This document shows positions 50,985 through 58,366 of a DNA stretch of 64,000 bases, piece after piece. Made by a program: the position numbers and the translations under genes. The stretch lies in NCBI RefSeq assembly GCF_038433135.1, contig NZ_JBCDMV010000026.1, forward strand, positions 1 to 64,000, in the 5' to 3' direction. Each line of letters opens with the position of its first letter. Position 1 is the first letter of the stretch. The notes beneath the pieces are model-generated. The model did no database searches. It had not been told where the DNA came from and worked only from the letters and a program-made list of their open reading frames with translations. The stretch is from Luteococcus sp038433135 (lineage in GTDB: Bacteria > Actinomycetota > Actinomycetes > Propionibacteriales > Propionibacteriaceae).

Positions 50985-51551
50985 TCAGCCAGTTCCGGAC
51001 CTTCGGAAACGCGCGGCCTTCGCTCGGTTGCCGCAGCGCTTCATGGAGCACCACTGGCGATCCTGACTGGTGGTCCGGTCGATGAAGCGCAGCCCGCACC
51101 TCTCATAGGCACACTTCTTCACCCGGGCGAGCTGACCCGACTGTGCCAGCGTCAAGACGGAGGCGGCGACCATTGCCAGTGCTGTCCGCGTCGATTGCGT
51201 GCGCTGGCCCCGGCTCACGATAACGCAACCCTCCGGGCCCTCCTCCAGTCGAGGGCGGGGAAGGCTTTCGGCCCAACGGTTGACCAAGTCCAAGGAATCC
51301 TGGTTGAGCGGAGCAAGGCCGAGGACCCGCTCAAGAGCCTGCCTGAGGGCGCGGGCGTCCTCCAGGAGAGTTCTATGAGGAGCTGGGGTCGCTGTGGCGT
51401 CTAGGATGCCTGCCGCCTGCAACCAAGCGACAACCAACCCGTCGTCGGTCAACGTGTCCAACGGTTTCAGCTGCCGATGCCGAACGGTGTTTACCAAGTC
51501 AAGACAGGGGCTCCCGCCGTCCCACACCCACAACGCGCTCTGGTCGACCAT
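50985..51551 (-). CDS. CGNR zinc-finger regulator
   Basis: A 188-residue protein. The N-terminal ABATE-like stress-response region (about 8-130, LDLVNTVRHR) precedes a C-terminal CGNR zinc finger (about 145-182): KKCAYERCGLRFID, then WCSMKRCGNRAKAARFR. Such proteins are one-component transcription factors. It is divergent from the dehalogenase-like gene with only 48 bp between starts, so it is the likely regulator of that operon. Confidence 0.88.
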   Translation of the reverse strand: MVDQSALWVWDGGSPCLDLVNTVRHRQLKPLDTLTDDGLVVAWLQAAGILDATATPAPHRTLLEDARALRQALERVLGLAPLNQDSLDLVNRWAESLPRPRLEEGPEGCVIVSRGQRTQSTRTALAMVAASVLTLAQSGQLARVKKCAYERCGLRFIDRTTSQDRQWCSMKRCGNRAKAARFRRSGTG

Positions 51552-51563
51552 GTGGGGAGTCTA

Positions 51564-51592
51564 TGGACCCGTGCGCCGTATTCCCATAAAGT
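51564..51592 (+). promoter_or_regulatory. Promoter for the dehalogenase operon, leaderless type
   Basis: TGGACC, a 17-nt spacer, and TAAAGT, then 7 nt to the ATG at 51600. No Shine-Dalgarno is present. It lies in the 48-bp gap with the divergent CGNR regulator, so a repressor or activator bound here would control both genes. Confidence 0.55.
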
Positions 51593-51599
51593 AACTCCC

Positions 51600-52517
51600 A
51601 TGCAGGTTACTTCGGATGTGAGGGGCGACACGGTGGATGCACGATGGGCTGGCTTCAAAGATCTCGAGATCGCGACAACGAGAGGACGGCTCCATGCCCT
51701 CGCCGGGGGCCAAGGGCGCCCAGTTCTGCTCTTGCATGGATACCCTCAGACCCACGAGATGTGGCACGCCCAGGCACGCTGTCTGGCTGAGGGGCACCGC
51801 GTCATCGCACCGGATTTGCGAGGCTACGGGCAGTCCGTCTCAACGTGCGACGACTTCAGCTTTCGAGCGATGGCTGAGGACATGGTGGAGCTCATGGCAA
51901 CGCTGGGCCACGAAAGCTTCGACGTCATCGGGCACGATCGCGGAGCCCGTGTTGCGCATCGGATGGCGCTCGATCACGACCAAGTCGTCAGGTCCCTCGC
52001 CCTCCTGGACATCTTGCCCACCTTGGACGTGTGGAGGCAGATGGATGCGGGGCTCGGTCTGCGGTACTACCACTGGCTCTTTCTCGCCCAGGGGGGACGC
52101 CTTCCGGAGACGCTGATCAACGCACGTCCGCTGTTCTACCTCGAGCATGCCCTGCGCGGCCTTGGGGGTTCACGCGTCACGTTCGACGAAGCGGCTCTGG
52201 CCAGCTATCGCCGCGCAGCCGAGAACCCCTCGGTTGTCGAAGCCTGGTGCAAGGACTACCAGAGCGCAGCCACCGTCGACCGCGACCACGACCTCGCCGA
52301 TCAGGGACGAACGAGCGAGGTCCCCACCCTAGTCCTGTGGGGTGAAGAAGGAACCGTGCCGCTCTACGAAGACCCCCTGCCGCTGTGGCAAGCCTGGTTC
52401 CCGAGCGCAACCGGAACCGGGCTGCCGGGCGGGCACTTCATCGCCGAGGAGTGCCCGGACCAAGTGACCGCGCGGCTCATAGATCACCTGGCAGGTTCGG
52501 CGCGGGAGTCCGCATGA
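51600..52517 (+). CDS. Haloacetate (fluoroacetate) dehalogenase-like alpha/beta-hydrolase
   Basis: A 305-residue alpha/beta-hydrolase. The elbow reads GHDRGARVAHRMALDH, with Asp113 as nucleophile and Arg114/Arg117 placed like the two carboxylate-binding arginines of fluoroacetate dehalogenase (D110, R111, R114). Asp137 (24 residues on) and His279 (GGHF) fit the rest of the triad. His158-Trp159 (YYHWLF) fall exactly 45 residues after the nucleophile, as the halide-binding His-Trp of that enzyme do, and Tyr220 is a candidate third halide ligand. It should hydrolyse a haloacetate to glycolate. An epoxide hydrolase role is less likely. Its stop overlaps the glycerate kinase start. Confidence 0.85.
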   Translation: MQVTSDVRGDTVDARWAGFKDLEIATTRGRLHALAGGQGRPVLLLHGYPQTHEMWHAQARCLAEGHRVIAPDLRGYGQSVSTCDDFSFRAMAEDMVELMATLGHESFDVIGHDRGARVAHRMALDHDQVVRSLALLDILPTLDVWRQMDAGLGLRYYHWLFLAQGGRLPETLINARPLFYLEHALRGLGGSRVTFDEAALASYRRAAENPSVVEAWCKDYQSAATVDRDHDLADQGRTSEVPTLVLWGEEGTVPLYEDPLPLWQAWFPSATGTGLPGGHFIAEECPDQVTARLIDHLAGSARESA

Positions 52518-53626
52518 ACATCATCGTCGCACCGGACAAGTTCAAAGGCAGCCTCTCGGCAGACGAGGTCGCCCGAGCAATTTCTGCCGGCATCCAGGCG
52601 GCCTTGCCCGGCGCGACCGTCGTGGTCTTGCCCATAGCAGACGGCGGCGACGGAACGCTCTCCGCATTCCAGCGTCTGGGCTACGACATCGGCTACGTCG
52701 AGTGCAGCGATGCTCTGGGCCGGGCCCACCGCGCGCGATACGGCCACCGGGGGCGGCGAGCCGTCATCGAGCTCGCCGAGGTCTGCGGGCTCGCCAATCT
52801 GTCCACCTCCGAACGGGCGCCCCGAGCAGCGACCTCCTTCGGGCTGGGGCAAGCACTCAGTACCGTAATCGCGCGAGGCGCCACGGACGTAGTCATCGGT
52901 CTTGGCGGCTCCGCGTCAACCGACGGCGGAGCCGGATTCCTCGCCGGGCTCGGCGCTCAGCTGCGCGACGCAGCCGGCTTTGAGATCGCTCCAGGGCTTG
53001 AAGGACTCAGCCAGGTGAGCACCTGCGATCTGACAGGCGCGTTGTCGCGCCTCAATGGGGTCCGAGTGCGAGTAGCCAGCGATGTCACGAACCCATTGAT
53101 CGGCCCCAGCGGCGCCGCGTCCGTCTACGGCCCCCAGAAGGGCCTTGATCCACGCGAAGCCATCGAGGCCGACGAACTCTTGGGCCGATGGGCCGACGTA
53201 CTGGCACGTGCCGCTGGCCACGACAACCGCAACAGGCCCGGGGCTGGTGCGGCAGGAGGGGTAGGCGTCGCCTGCCTCGCGCTCGGCGTAGACCTAGAGT
53301 CGGGGATTGAGCTCCTCCTGGAATCGCTCGGCGTCGAGGAGCTTCTTCGAGGCGCATCACTGGTCATCACCGGCGAGGGCTCCCTGGATCTTCAAACACT
53401 TCAAGGCAAAGGCCCCTTCGGGGTCGTTCAGCTCGCCGCGGCAACCGACATTCCAGTGGTAGCCATTTGCGGTCGGAACTTGCTCACTGCCGAACAGTCC
53501 CGTTCTGCGGGCTTCGCACACGTCCTCAGCTTGCTCGAGCTAGAACCAGACCTCGACCGCTGCCTCACGGACCCCGCACCGCTGCTACGCCAACTCGGAG
53601 CACACGCGACGTCCTTCCGGAAGTAG
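52514..53626 (+). CDS. Glycerate kinase (GlxK/GarK family)
   Basis: A 370-residue type I glycerate kinase that phosphorylates glycerate to a phosphoglycerate for entry to glycolysis. Family blocks: APDKFKGSLSADEVA at the N-terminus, PIADGGDGTLSA near 40, GLGGSASTDGGAGFLAGLG near 132 and TGEGSLDLQT near 290. The ATG overlaps the dehalogenase stop by 4 nt, so the two enzymes are made from one message. That suggests a shared C2-acid route (glycolate to glyoxylate to glycerate). Confidence 0.93.
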   Translation: MNIIVAPDKFKGSLSADEVARAISAGIQAALPGATVVVLPIADGGDGTLSAFQRLGYDIGYVECSDALGRAHRARYGHRGRRAVIELAEVCGLANLSTSERAPRAATSFGLGQALSTVIARGATDVVIGLGGSASTDGGAGFLAGLGAQLRDAAGFEIAPGLEGLSQVSTCDLTGALSRLNGVRVRVASDVTNPLIGPSGAASVYGPQKGLDPREAIEADELLGRWADVLARAAGHDNRNRPGAGAAGGVGVACLALGVDLESGIELLLESLGVEELLRGASLVITGEGSLDLQTLQGKGPFGVVQLAAATDIPVVAICGRNLLTAEQSRSAGFAHVLSLLELEPDLDRCLTDPAPLLRQLGAHATSFRK

Positions 53627-53860
53627 CGCAAACAACGATTGCTCGGTGTAGCGAGCGGCGACGTTGATCGACTTGAGCGAGGACGGCAGGGGCCGTGCGT
53701 GAGGAGGTGGGTCGGTCCTCGGGGTATGACCACGACTTGGCAAGAACGACAGAATCAATTCTGACGAATGGCCGCCCGGGGCGCATCGGGCCCCACGAGC
53801 CGCCAGCGACGGTCCTGATCAGGCAGTGTGCCCTAATCAAGATGGCGCCGGTGGCGTTCC

Positions 53861-54610
53861 TCAATGCAGTCTTACGGCGGGCTGGGTGCCTGCTCCGCGG
53901 GCGATGCGGAATCCGAGGTCGTCGAATGATGATGCGGGGTTGGTCTTGCGGCGCACGCCGGCGCGGCAGCTCCAATGCGGATCGCTCCATCCTCCTCCGC
54001 GGATGTTGCGGTACGACCCGTACACCTGCGGGTTGTAGAGATCCCAGCACCATTCCCAGACGCTGCCGAGCATGTCGAATAGTCCCCAATGGTTGGGCTG
54101 TTTGAGCTTGACCTGGTGCAGGTGGCCGGCGGAGTTGCCGGCGTACCAGCCGATGGCGTCGAGTTCGCCGTGGCGTGGCCCGGTGGTGCCGGCGCGGCAG
54201 GCGAATTGCCACTCGGCGTCCGTGGGGAGCCGGCAGCCGTCGGCGTGGTGCTTCCAGTCGACGATCCAGTCGTCGTGTTCGGGCTCGCTGTGGGCTCGCC
54301 ACCGTGTCGGTGCGGGAAGCTCGCGTTGCCCGATCGTGTACACGGGCGTGAGCCCCTCGTGCATGGACAGTGTGTTGCAGAAGGTGATCGCGTCACGCCA
54401 GCTCACGTCCGTCTGTGGCAGGGCCGCTTCTTCCGGGACGACGGTGCCCCCAGTCACTTGGGCCCAGAGGCTGCGCGTGACCACCGTGGTGGCCAGTTCG
54501 AAGGGTTCGACGCGCGCCGTCCAGGACGTGCCCGTGGAGCGATCGACGACCTGCTCCTCGACGGGGCCGAGGAGGGGTAGCGCCACCATCTCCACATTCA
54601 TGGCTGCCAT
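53861..54610 (-). CDS. Formylglycine-generating-enzyme/SUMF1-family protein
   Basis: A 249-residue protein with the FGE/EgtB/PvdO fold. Motifs include VTRSLWAQVTGG, VSWRDAITFCN, CRLPTDAEWQFACRAG, the NHWGLFDMLGSVWEWCWD block and RGGGWSDPHWSCRAGVR ending in LGFRIARG. Relatives oxidise a cysteine in sulfatases to formylglycine or act in other sulfur or cofactor reactions. No sulfatase gene is seen nearby. The start is uncertain (ATG at 54610 or 54601, no good ribosome site; the frame opens at GTG 54685). It stands alone on the minus strand between two cargo operons. Confidence 0.8.
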   Translation of the reverse strand: MAAMNVEMVALPLLGPVEEQVVDRSTGTSWTARVEPFELATTVVTRSLWAQVTGGTVVPEEAALPQTDVSWRDAITFCNTLSMHEGLTPVYTIGQRELPAPTRWRAHSEPEHDDWIVDWKHHADGCRLPTDAEWQFACRAGTTGPRHGELDAIGWYAGNSAGHLHQVKLKQPNHWGLFDMLGSVWEWCWDLYNPQVYGSYRNIRGGGWSDPHWSCRAGVRRKTNPASSFDDLGFRIARGAGTQPAVRLH

Positions 54611-54793
54611 CGTCGCATGCTTGTCGGCAGGGCGACCGATCGTGAATTCCCAGCGGGTGTGGTGACCGACACGGTCGCATGTCACGCCTGACCGTGTGGC
54701 TGATCCTGCGCTGGTCGGCGTTCAGCAGGTGAGGGTGGACGAGGTGATCCAGCGGTTGCCGTGAGCAGGCGGCGCGATGTGCTGGTACGGGTT

Positions 54794-55603
54794 CTATTGC
54801 CAGGTTGCCTGGTCAGGGTTGATTCCGTGGGCTGCGACGTTGTGGTTGATGGCGTGGTGTAGCCAGGTGGCCAGTCCGGGGCGGAGGGTGTCGTAGTGGC
54901 GTCTGAAGTCGGGGTTGTTGGCGAACAGCCTGCCCAGGCAGACGTGCATCTGACGGGTGATGGGGAACAGCTCACTGAAGACGTGGCGGTGGCATTCGAC
55001 GAGGTCACTGGCCGTGGGGCTGTCGGGTGGGAGGTTGCTGTCGATCGCTGCGGCGAAGCGGTCTTCGAGTGCGTGCATGCGCTGGGCGAGTTCGGCCCAT
55101 TGTGTGGCGGAGCGGGTGGCGGAGCGTTCGGCGAATTGGGCCCATTGCAGGGTTGATCCCCATTGTTGGCGGGCGTCGTTGGCGTGGTGGGGGTTCCAGT
55201 CGTCGCCGAAGAGGGCTGTCTGCTCGTCGGGGGTCAGGAGGATTCCTTCGCGGTGGGCAGTGCTGATGCGTTCGAGTTGGTTGTCGAGGTCGGTGAGTTC
55301 GTCGATGCGTTGGGTCAGGAGTCGTCGCTGTTGGTCGAGGGCGGGGATGATCTGGTCGCTGGGGCGTTGCAGCAGGTCGCGGATGTCTTCGAGTCCGAGG
55401 CCGGCGCGTTGGTAGGCGACGATTCGCAGGATGCGGTCGATGTCGGGCTGGATGTAGAGGCGGTAGCCGGCGGGGGTGCGGCTTGAAGGCGTGAGGAGCC
55501 CGATGTCGTCCCAGTGGTGCAGGGTGCGCACGGTGACGCCGGTGGCGCGCGCGGCCGCTCCGACGGTCATGCCCTGTTCGCCGGGGGCGTCTCGTTGGCT
55601 CAT
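54794..55603 (-). CDS. MerR-family regulator with TipAS-like effector domain
   Basis: A 269-residue regulator. The MerR winged helix (about 12-80, VGAAARATGVTVRTLHHWDD, GLLTPSSRTPAGYRLY) is followed by a coiled dimerisation helix (about 85-125) and a C-terminal helical domain (about 150-265) of the TipAS type that binds antibiotics in TipA. The ATG at 55603 lies just after the VOC gene stop (4-nt gap), so the two are one operon. A MerR-type promoter precedes the operon at 56128-56158. Confidence 0.88.
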   Translation of the reverse strand: MSQRDAPGEQGMTVGAAARATGVTVRTLHHWDDIGLLTPSSRTPAGYRLYIQPDIDRILRIVAYQRAGLGLEDIRDLLQRPSDQIIPALDQQRRLLTQRIDELTDLDNQLERISTAHREGILLTPDEQTALFGDDWNPHHANDARQQWGSTLQWAQFAERSATRSATQWAELAQRMHALEDRFAAAIDSNLPPDSPTASDLVECHRHVFSELFPITRQMHVCLGRLFANNPDFRRHYDTLRPGLATWLHHAINHNVAAHGINPDQATWQ

Positions 55604-55607
55604 GGGT

Positions 55608-56120
55608 TCAGTCTTGCCGAGCCAGGCGGATTCCCACGGCTTCGAGGTTGCGTGCCTGGTCGGATTCTGGGTCCCAGGGCTTGGCGGCGGTGAAGACGAT
55701 GCGGGCATCTTCGGGGGTGGTGAGTTCAAGGTCTCGCGTGTTCCACGGGGTGTCCTGTGGACCGGTCACGTTCGTCCCGGCCTGACGGCAGCGGCTGGCG
55801 ATGTCGTCCAGTTCGCCCAGAAGGCAGGCGAAGCTCGTGAGTGGCTGGCCGGGAACCACTCGGGTGGGGTCGTTGGAGGGGACCAGCAAGACGTCTTGGA
55901 AGGCCCAGCGGCGCAGGTGCACGAGGCGACCGGGGATGCTGAACAGTTCGAAGAAGTCGAGGGTGTGGGTCCAAAAGTTCACCGATGCGGCGAGGTCTGG
56001 GCTGGTGAGGGTGACGAACGTGGGCATGGCGTAGATGCCGCGGAAGGGTTCTGGTGCGACGGCATCGGGCCCGGGCGCCGGGACGGGGCTCGCGTCGAAT
56101 GCGTTGAAGTAGTTGCTCAT
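55608..56120 (-). CDS. VOC-family (glyoxalase/bleomycin-resistance-like) protein
   Basis: A 170-residue protein with two beta-alpha-beta-beta-beta modules of the vicinal-oxygen-chelate fold. The first starts TFVTLTSPDLAASVNFWTHTLDFFE, the second PLTSFACLLGELDDIASRC, with a C-terminal FTAAKPWDPES. Members sequester or modify small toxic molecules. It is the first gene of an operon with the MerR/TipAS-like regulator. The ATG at 56120 is favoured because the MerR-type promoter places transcription start at about that base (leaderless). The GTG at 56129 would lie inside the -10 region. Confidence 0.82.
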   Translation of the reverse strand: MSNYFNAFDASPVPAPGPDAVAPEPFRGIYAMPTFVTLTSPDLAASVNFWTHTLDFFELFSIPGRLVHLRRWAFQDVLLVPSNDPTRVVPGQPLTSFACLLGELDDIASRCRQAGTNVTGPQDTPWNTRDLELTTPEDARIVFTAAKPWDPESDQARNLEAVGIRLARQD

Positions 56121-56127
56121 GCCCTTC

Positions 56128-56158
56128 ACTGTCAGCCCTGACGCAGCGTGAGGGTCAA
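56128..56158 (-). promoter_or_regulatory. MerR-type promoter with 19-bp spacer dyad
   Basis: On the minus strand: TTGACC (56158-56153), a 19-bp spacer and GACAGT (56133-56128). The 19-bp dyad CCCTGACGCAGCGTGAGGG (56136-56154, 8 of 9 arm pairs matching) fills the spacer. An overlong spacer covered by a dyad is the hallmark of MerR activation by DNA untwisting. It fits autoregulation by the TipA-like gene in the same operon. Confidence 0.65.
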
Positions 56159-56212
56159 GTCACCCCCCGTCCGCTGGTCGTGGAGCTCGAGCGGTAGGAA
56201 CTTCTCCCTTTT

Positions 56213-56280
56213 TGGGGGAACACTGCCGTGGCTAGGTGTTTCTCCAATCGACGGTCTCGTGTTTCCCTCGTGTTCCCCCA
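56213..56280. promoter_or_regulatory. Spaced inverted repeat before the conjugation operon
   Basis: TGGGGGAACAC (56213-56223) and GTGTTCCCCCA (56270-56280) are perfect 11-bp complements 46 nt apart. Short direct repeats lie nearby (CTCGTGTTTCC/CTCGTGTTCCC; GTGTCCATCT/GTGTCCATGA at about 56319-56342). It is a candidate operator, or part of an oriT, at the head of the secretion operon. Confidence 0.35.
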
Positions 56281-56366
56281 TTGGGTGGGGTTGTGGAGGA
56301 ACGAAAGCGAGGACGTTGTCGTGTCCATCTGTGTCCATGACAGGCACCCACGACAGGGAGATGGAC

Positions 56367-57176
56367 ATGGACACGTTGCGCGAGGCGCTGGGCACCGAGT
56401 TTCTGCTGCAGGCGGCTGATCGGCTGGCCCCGGGGTGGGGGATCAGTCATCCGGACCTGGGCTTGCTGAGGTCGGTCGACGATTTCCGGCGGGCATCGCG
56501 GACGGGCGATGTGATGGCCCGTGATGATGTGCTGATCGCGTTGGCGAGGCTGGCTCATGCGGAGGGCGAGAACTGTCCGGAGGCGGCGGCGGTGTTGTGC
56601 GAGTTGTTGATTCCGGGGACGTTGGCGAAGCTTCGTCGGCATCGTCCGGGGTCGTTGTCGATGTCGGCGTTGTGTGATGTGGCGGCGCAGCATCTGTGGA
56701 TGGGGGCGCGGACCTTTGAGTGGCGGTCGCGCCGCAAGGTGGCGGCCTCGATCCAGTGGCAGGTGCGTCGGGCGACGTTCGCGGATCTGGGGATCCAGGC
56801 GAAGGACCGTGGCGATCGGACGTGGGCGAACACGCAGCCAATGGACGACCAGGTGCTGGAGGGCCTGATGGTCGACGACGCCAGCACTGAGCCGTGGGTG
56901 GAGCCGGCGGAGGAGCTGTCGGCGGTTTTGCAGCAGGCGGCGCGGGCTGGGGCAGTGACGCCGGATGATGCGGCGCTGTTGCGGCTGGTGGTGTCGGTGG
57001 GCCATGAGGTGCCGACCCGGAGGGTGGGCGTGCACGGTTTGATGTCGCGGCAGGCGTCGGCGGTGGTCGCGCAGCAGCTGGGGATCTCGCCGAGTTCAGC
57101 GCGGCGTCGGGTGGGGCGAGTGCTGGGCCGGTTGCAGGACGCGAACCGGCAGGGTCTGTTCCTGGACGTGGCATGA
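56367..57176 (+). CDS. HTH protein heading the conjugation operon
   Basis: A 269-residue soluble protein. A helical N-terminal region (about 1-150) is followed by a C-terminal sigma-region-4-like helix-turn-helix (about 195-265, ending SRQASAVVAQQLGISPSSARRRVGRVLGRL). The ATG at 56367 is chosen because AGGGAG lies six nt upstream. The next gene starts within its stop codon. It may be the transcriptional regulator of the secretion genes, but no specific family is recognised. Confidence 0.65.
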   Translation: MDTLREALGTEFLLQAADRLAPGWGISHPDLGLLRSVDDFRRASRTGDVMARDDVLIALARLAHAEGENCPEAAAVLCELLIPGTLAKLRRHRPGSLSMSALCDVAAQHLWMGARTFEWRSRRKVAASIQWQVRRATFADLGIQAKDRGDRTWANTQPMDDQVLEGLMVDDASTEPWVEPAEELSAVLQQAARAGAVTPDDAALLRLVVSVGHEVPTRRVGVHGLMSRQASAVVAQQLGISPSSARRRVGRVLGRLQDANRQGLFLDVA

Positions 57177-58042
57177 GCACCGACCAGCCGGTGGCGAGTT
57201 GGGTCGACGTGACCACACCACCAGTTTCGATGTCCGTGATGGCGCCGAGCGTGGCGGAGTTGCGCCGCGCCTGGGATGCCGTCAGCCAGGGCCGCTATGC
57301 CAACCCCGAACCCATCCAGCCGCAGCCAGCCACTTCGGCCATGGCTGTGTCGGCGCTGGATGGCGAGGAGCCCTCGGTGTCGGCGTGGCGACCGGCTGAG
57401 GAGTTGGTTGTGGTGGTGGGTGCGCATGCGCAGGCGGGCGCGTCGACGGTGGCCTTGGCGGTGGCGCAGGCCGATCCGTGCGCGAGGCTGCTCGAGATCA
57501 GCCTGCCGGCCGGCTCGGGGTTGGCCGGTGCCGGGTCGGCGGAGTTGGGGGAGTTGTCGTCGTGGGTGCGCTCGCAGCGCGACGGGGTGGTGATCGAACG
57601 TCCGGCCACCGGCGAGGCGGGTGATCCGTTGCCGCTGGATCGGGTGGTGCGGCGCACGGTGTTGGATGCCGGCGTCCATCCGTGTGCGTCGGGGCCCGGG
57701 TGGGTTGCGGCGACGGTTGCCGCCGCGGAGGTGGTCGTGGTGGTGGCGGCCGGGACGGTGCCGGGCATCCGCCGCCTCGAGGTGGCGGTCGACGAGCTGG
57801 GGCCGGATCGTTGCGTCGCGGTCGTGCGGGCGGTGTCGGGTGGTCGGTTGCCGCGTCAGGTGCGCGCAGCGATGGGGCCGGTTCTGCAGCGGCTGGTCGA
57901 CGAGCACCGGTGGGCGGTGATGCCGTGCGATGGCCGGTTGTTGGTGACGGGGTTGTCTCCGGCGCCGTTGTCGAAGTCAGTGGTCTCGGCCGGGCACACC
58001 GTGCTCGGCCTGCTGAGCGAATGCGAGAAGGGGACGAAGTGA
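57173..58042 (+). CDS. ParA/MinD-like protein with degenerate P-loop
   Basis: A 289-residue protein. From about 77 onward it resembles a ParA/CpaE-type fold: VVVVGAHAQAGASTVALAVAQAD in the P-loop position (Gly-Ala-Ser-Thr, with no conserved lysine), then LLEISLPAG and VVVVVAAGTVPGIRRLEVAVDEL. The N-terminal 70 residues look disordered. It overlaps both neighbours by 1-4 nt in the conjugation operon. It is probably a structural or localisation relative of CpaE with reduced nucleotide binding. Confidence 0.6.
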   Translation: MSTDQPVASWVDVTTPPVSMSVMAPSVAELRRAWDAVSQGRYANPEPIQPQPATSAMAVSALDGEEPSVSAWRPAEELVVVVGAHAQAGASTVALAVAQADPCARLLEISLPAGSGLAGAGSAELGELSSWVRSQRDGVVIERPATGEAGDPLPLDRVVRRTVLDAGVHPCASGPGWVAATVAAAEVVVVVAAGTVPGIRRLEVAVDELGPDRCVAVVRAVSGGRLPRQVRAAMGPVLQRLVDEHRWAVMPCDGRLLVTGLSPAPLSKSVVSAGHTVLGLLSECEKGTK

Positions 58043-58365
58043 TGCTCGACGTGGGATTGGTGCTGTTGGAGATCTGCCCGCTGGCGCCGCCTGGGGCGCA
58101 GAAGTATGCCGACCAGCTCACCGGCTATGTGCTGTGGGCGGTGTTGGCGATGTTCGTGGTCGGGGTGGTGGTCTCGATCGGCGCGATCGTGGCGGGTCGC
58201 ATCTTCTCGATGCCGCATGCCAGCAAGGCCGGTGTGGTGGGCGTGGCGGTGGTCTTCCTGGCCGCGATCGCCTACCTGGTGCTGCCGTCGCTGATTTCGA
58301 GCATCACCGGTAGCGGCTGCATCGCCGACGCACCCGGCGCACCAGCGGCCAGCCAGGAGCCGTGA
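58042..58365 (+). CDS. Small two-helix membrane protein of the secretion operon
   Basis: A 107-residue protein with transmembrane helices at about 28-51 and 64-85, a short cytoplasmic link and a C-terminal polar tail. In size and place it resembles the VirB2/VirB3-type small subunits of conjugation machines, but sequence similarity is not decisive. The ATG overlaps the ParA-like stop by 1 nt. Confidence 0.6.
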   Translation: MLDVGLVLLEICPLAPPGAQKYADQLTGYVLWAVLAMFVVGVVVSIGAIVAGRIFSMPHASKAGVVGVAVVFLAAIAYLVLPSLISSITGSGCIADAPGAPAASQEP

Positions 58366-58366
58366 C

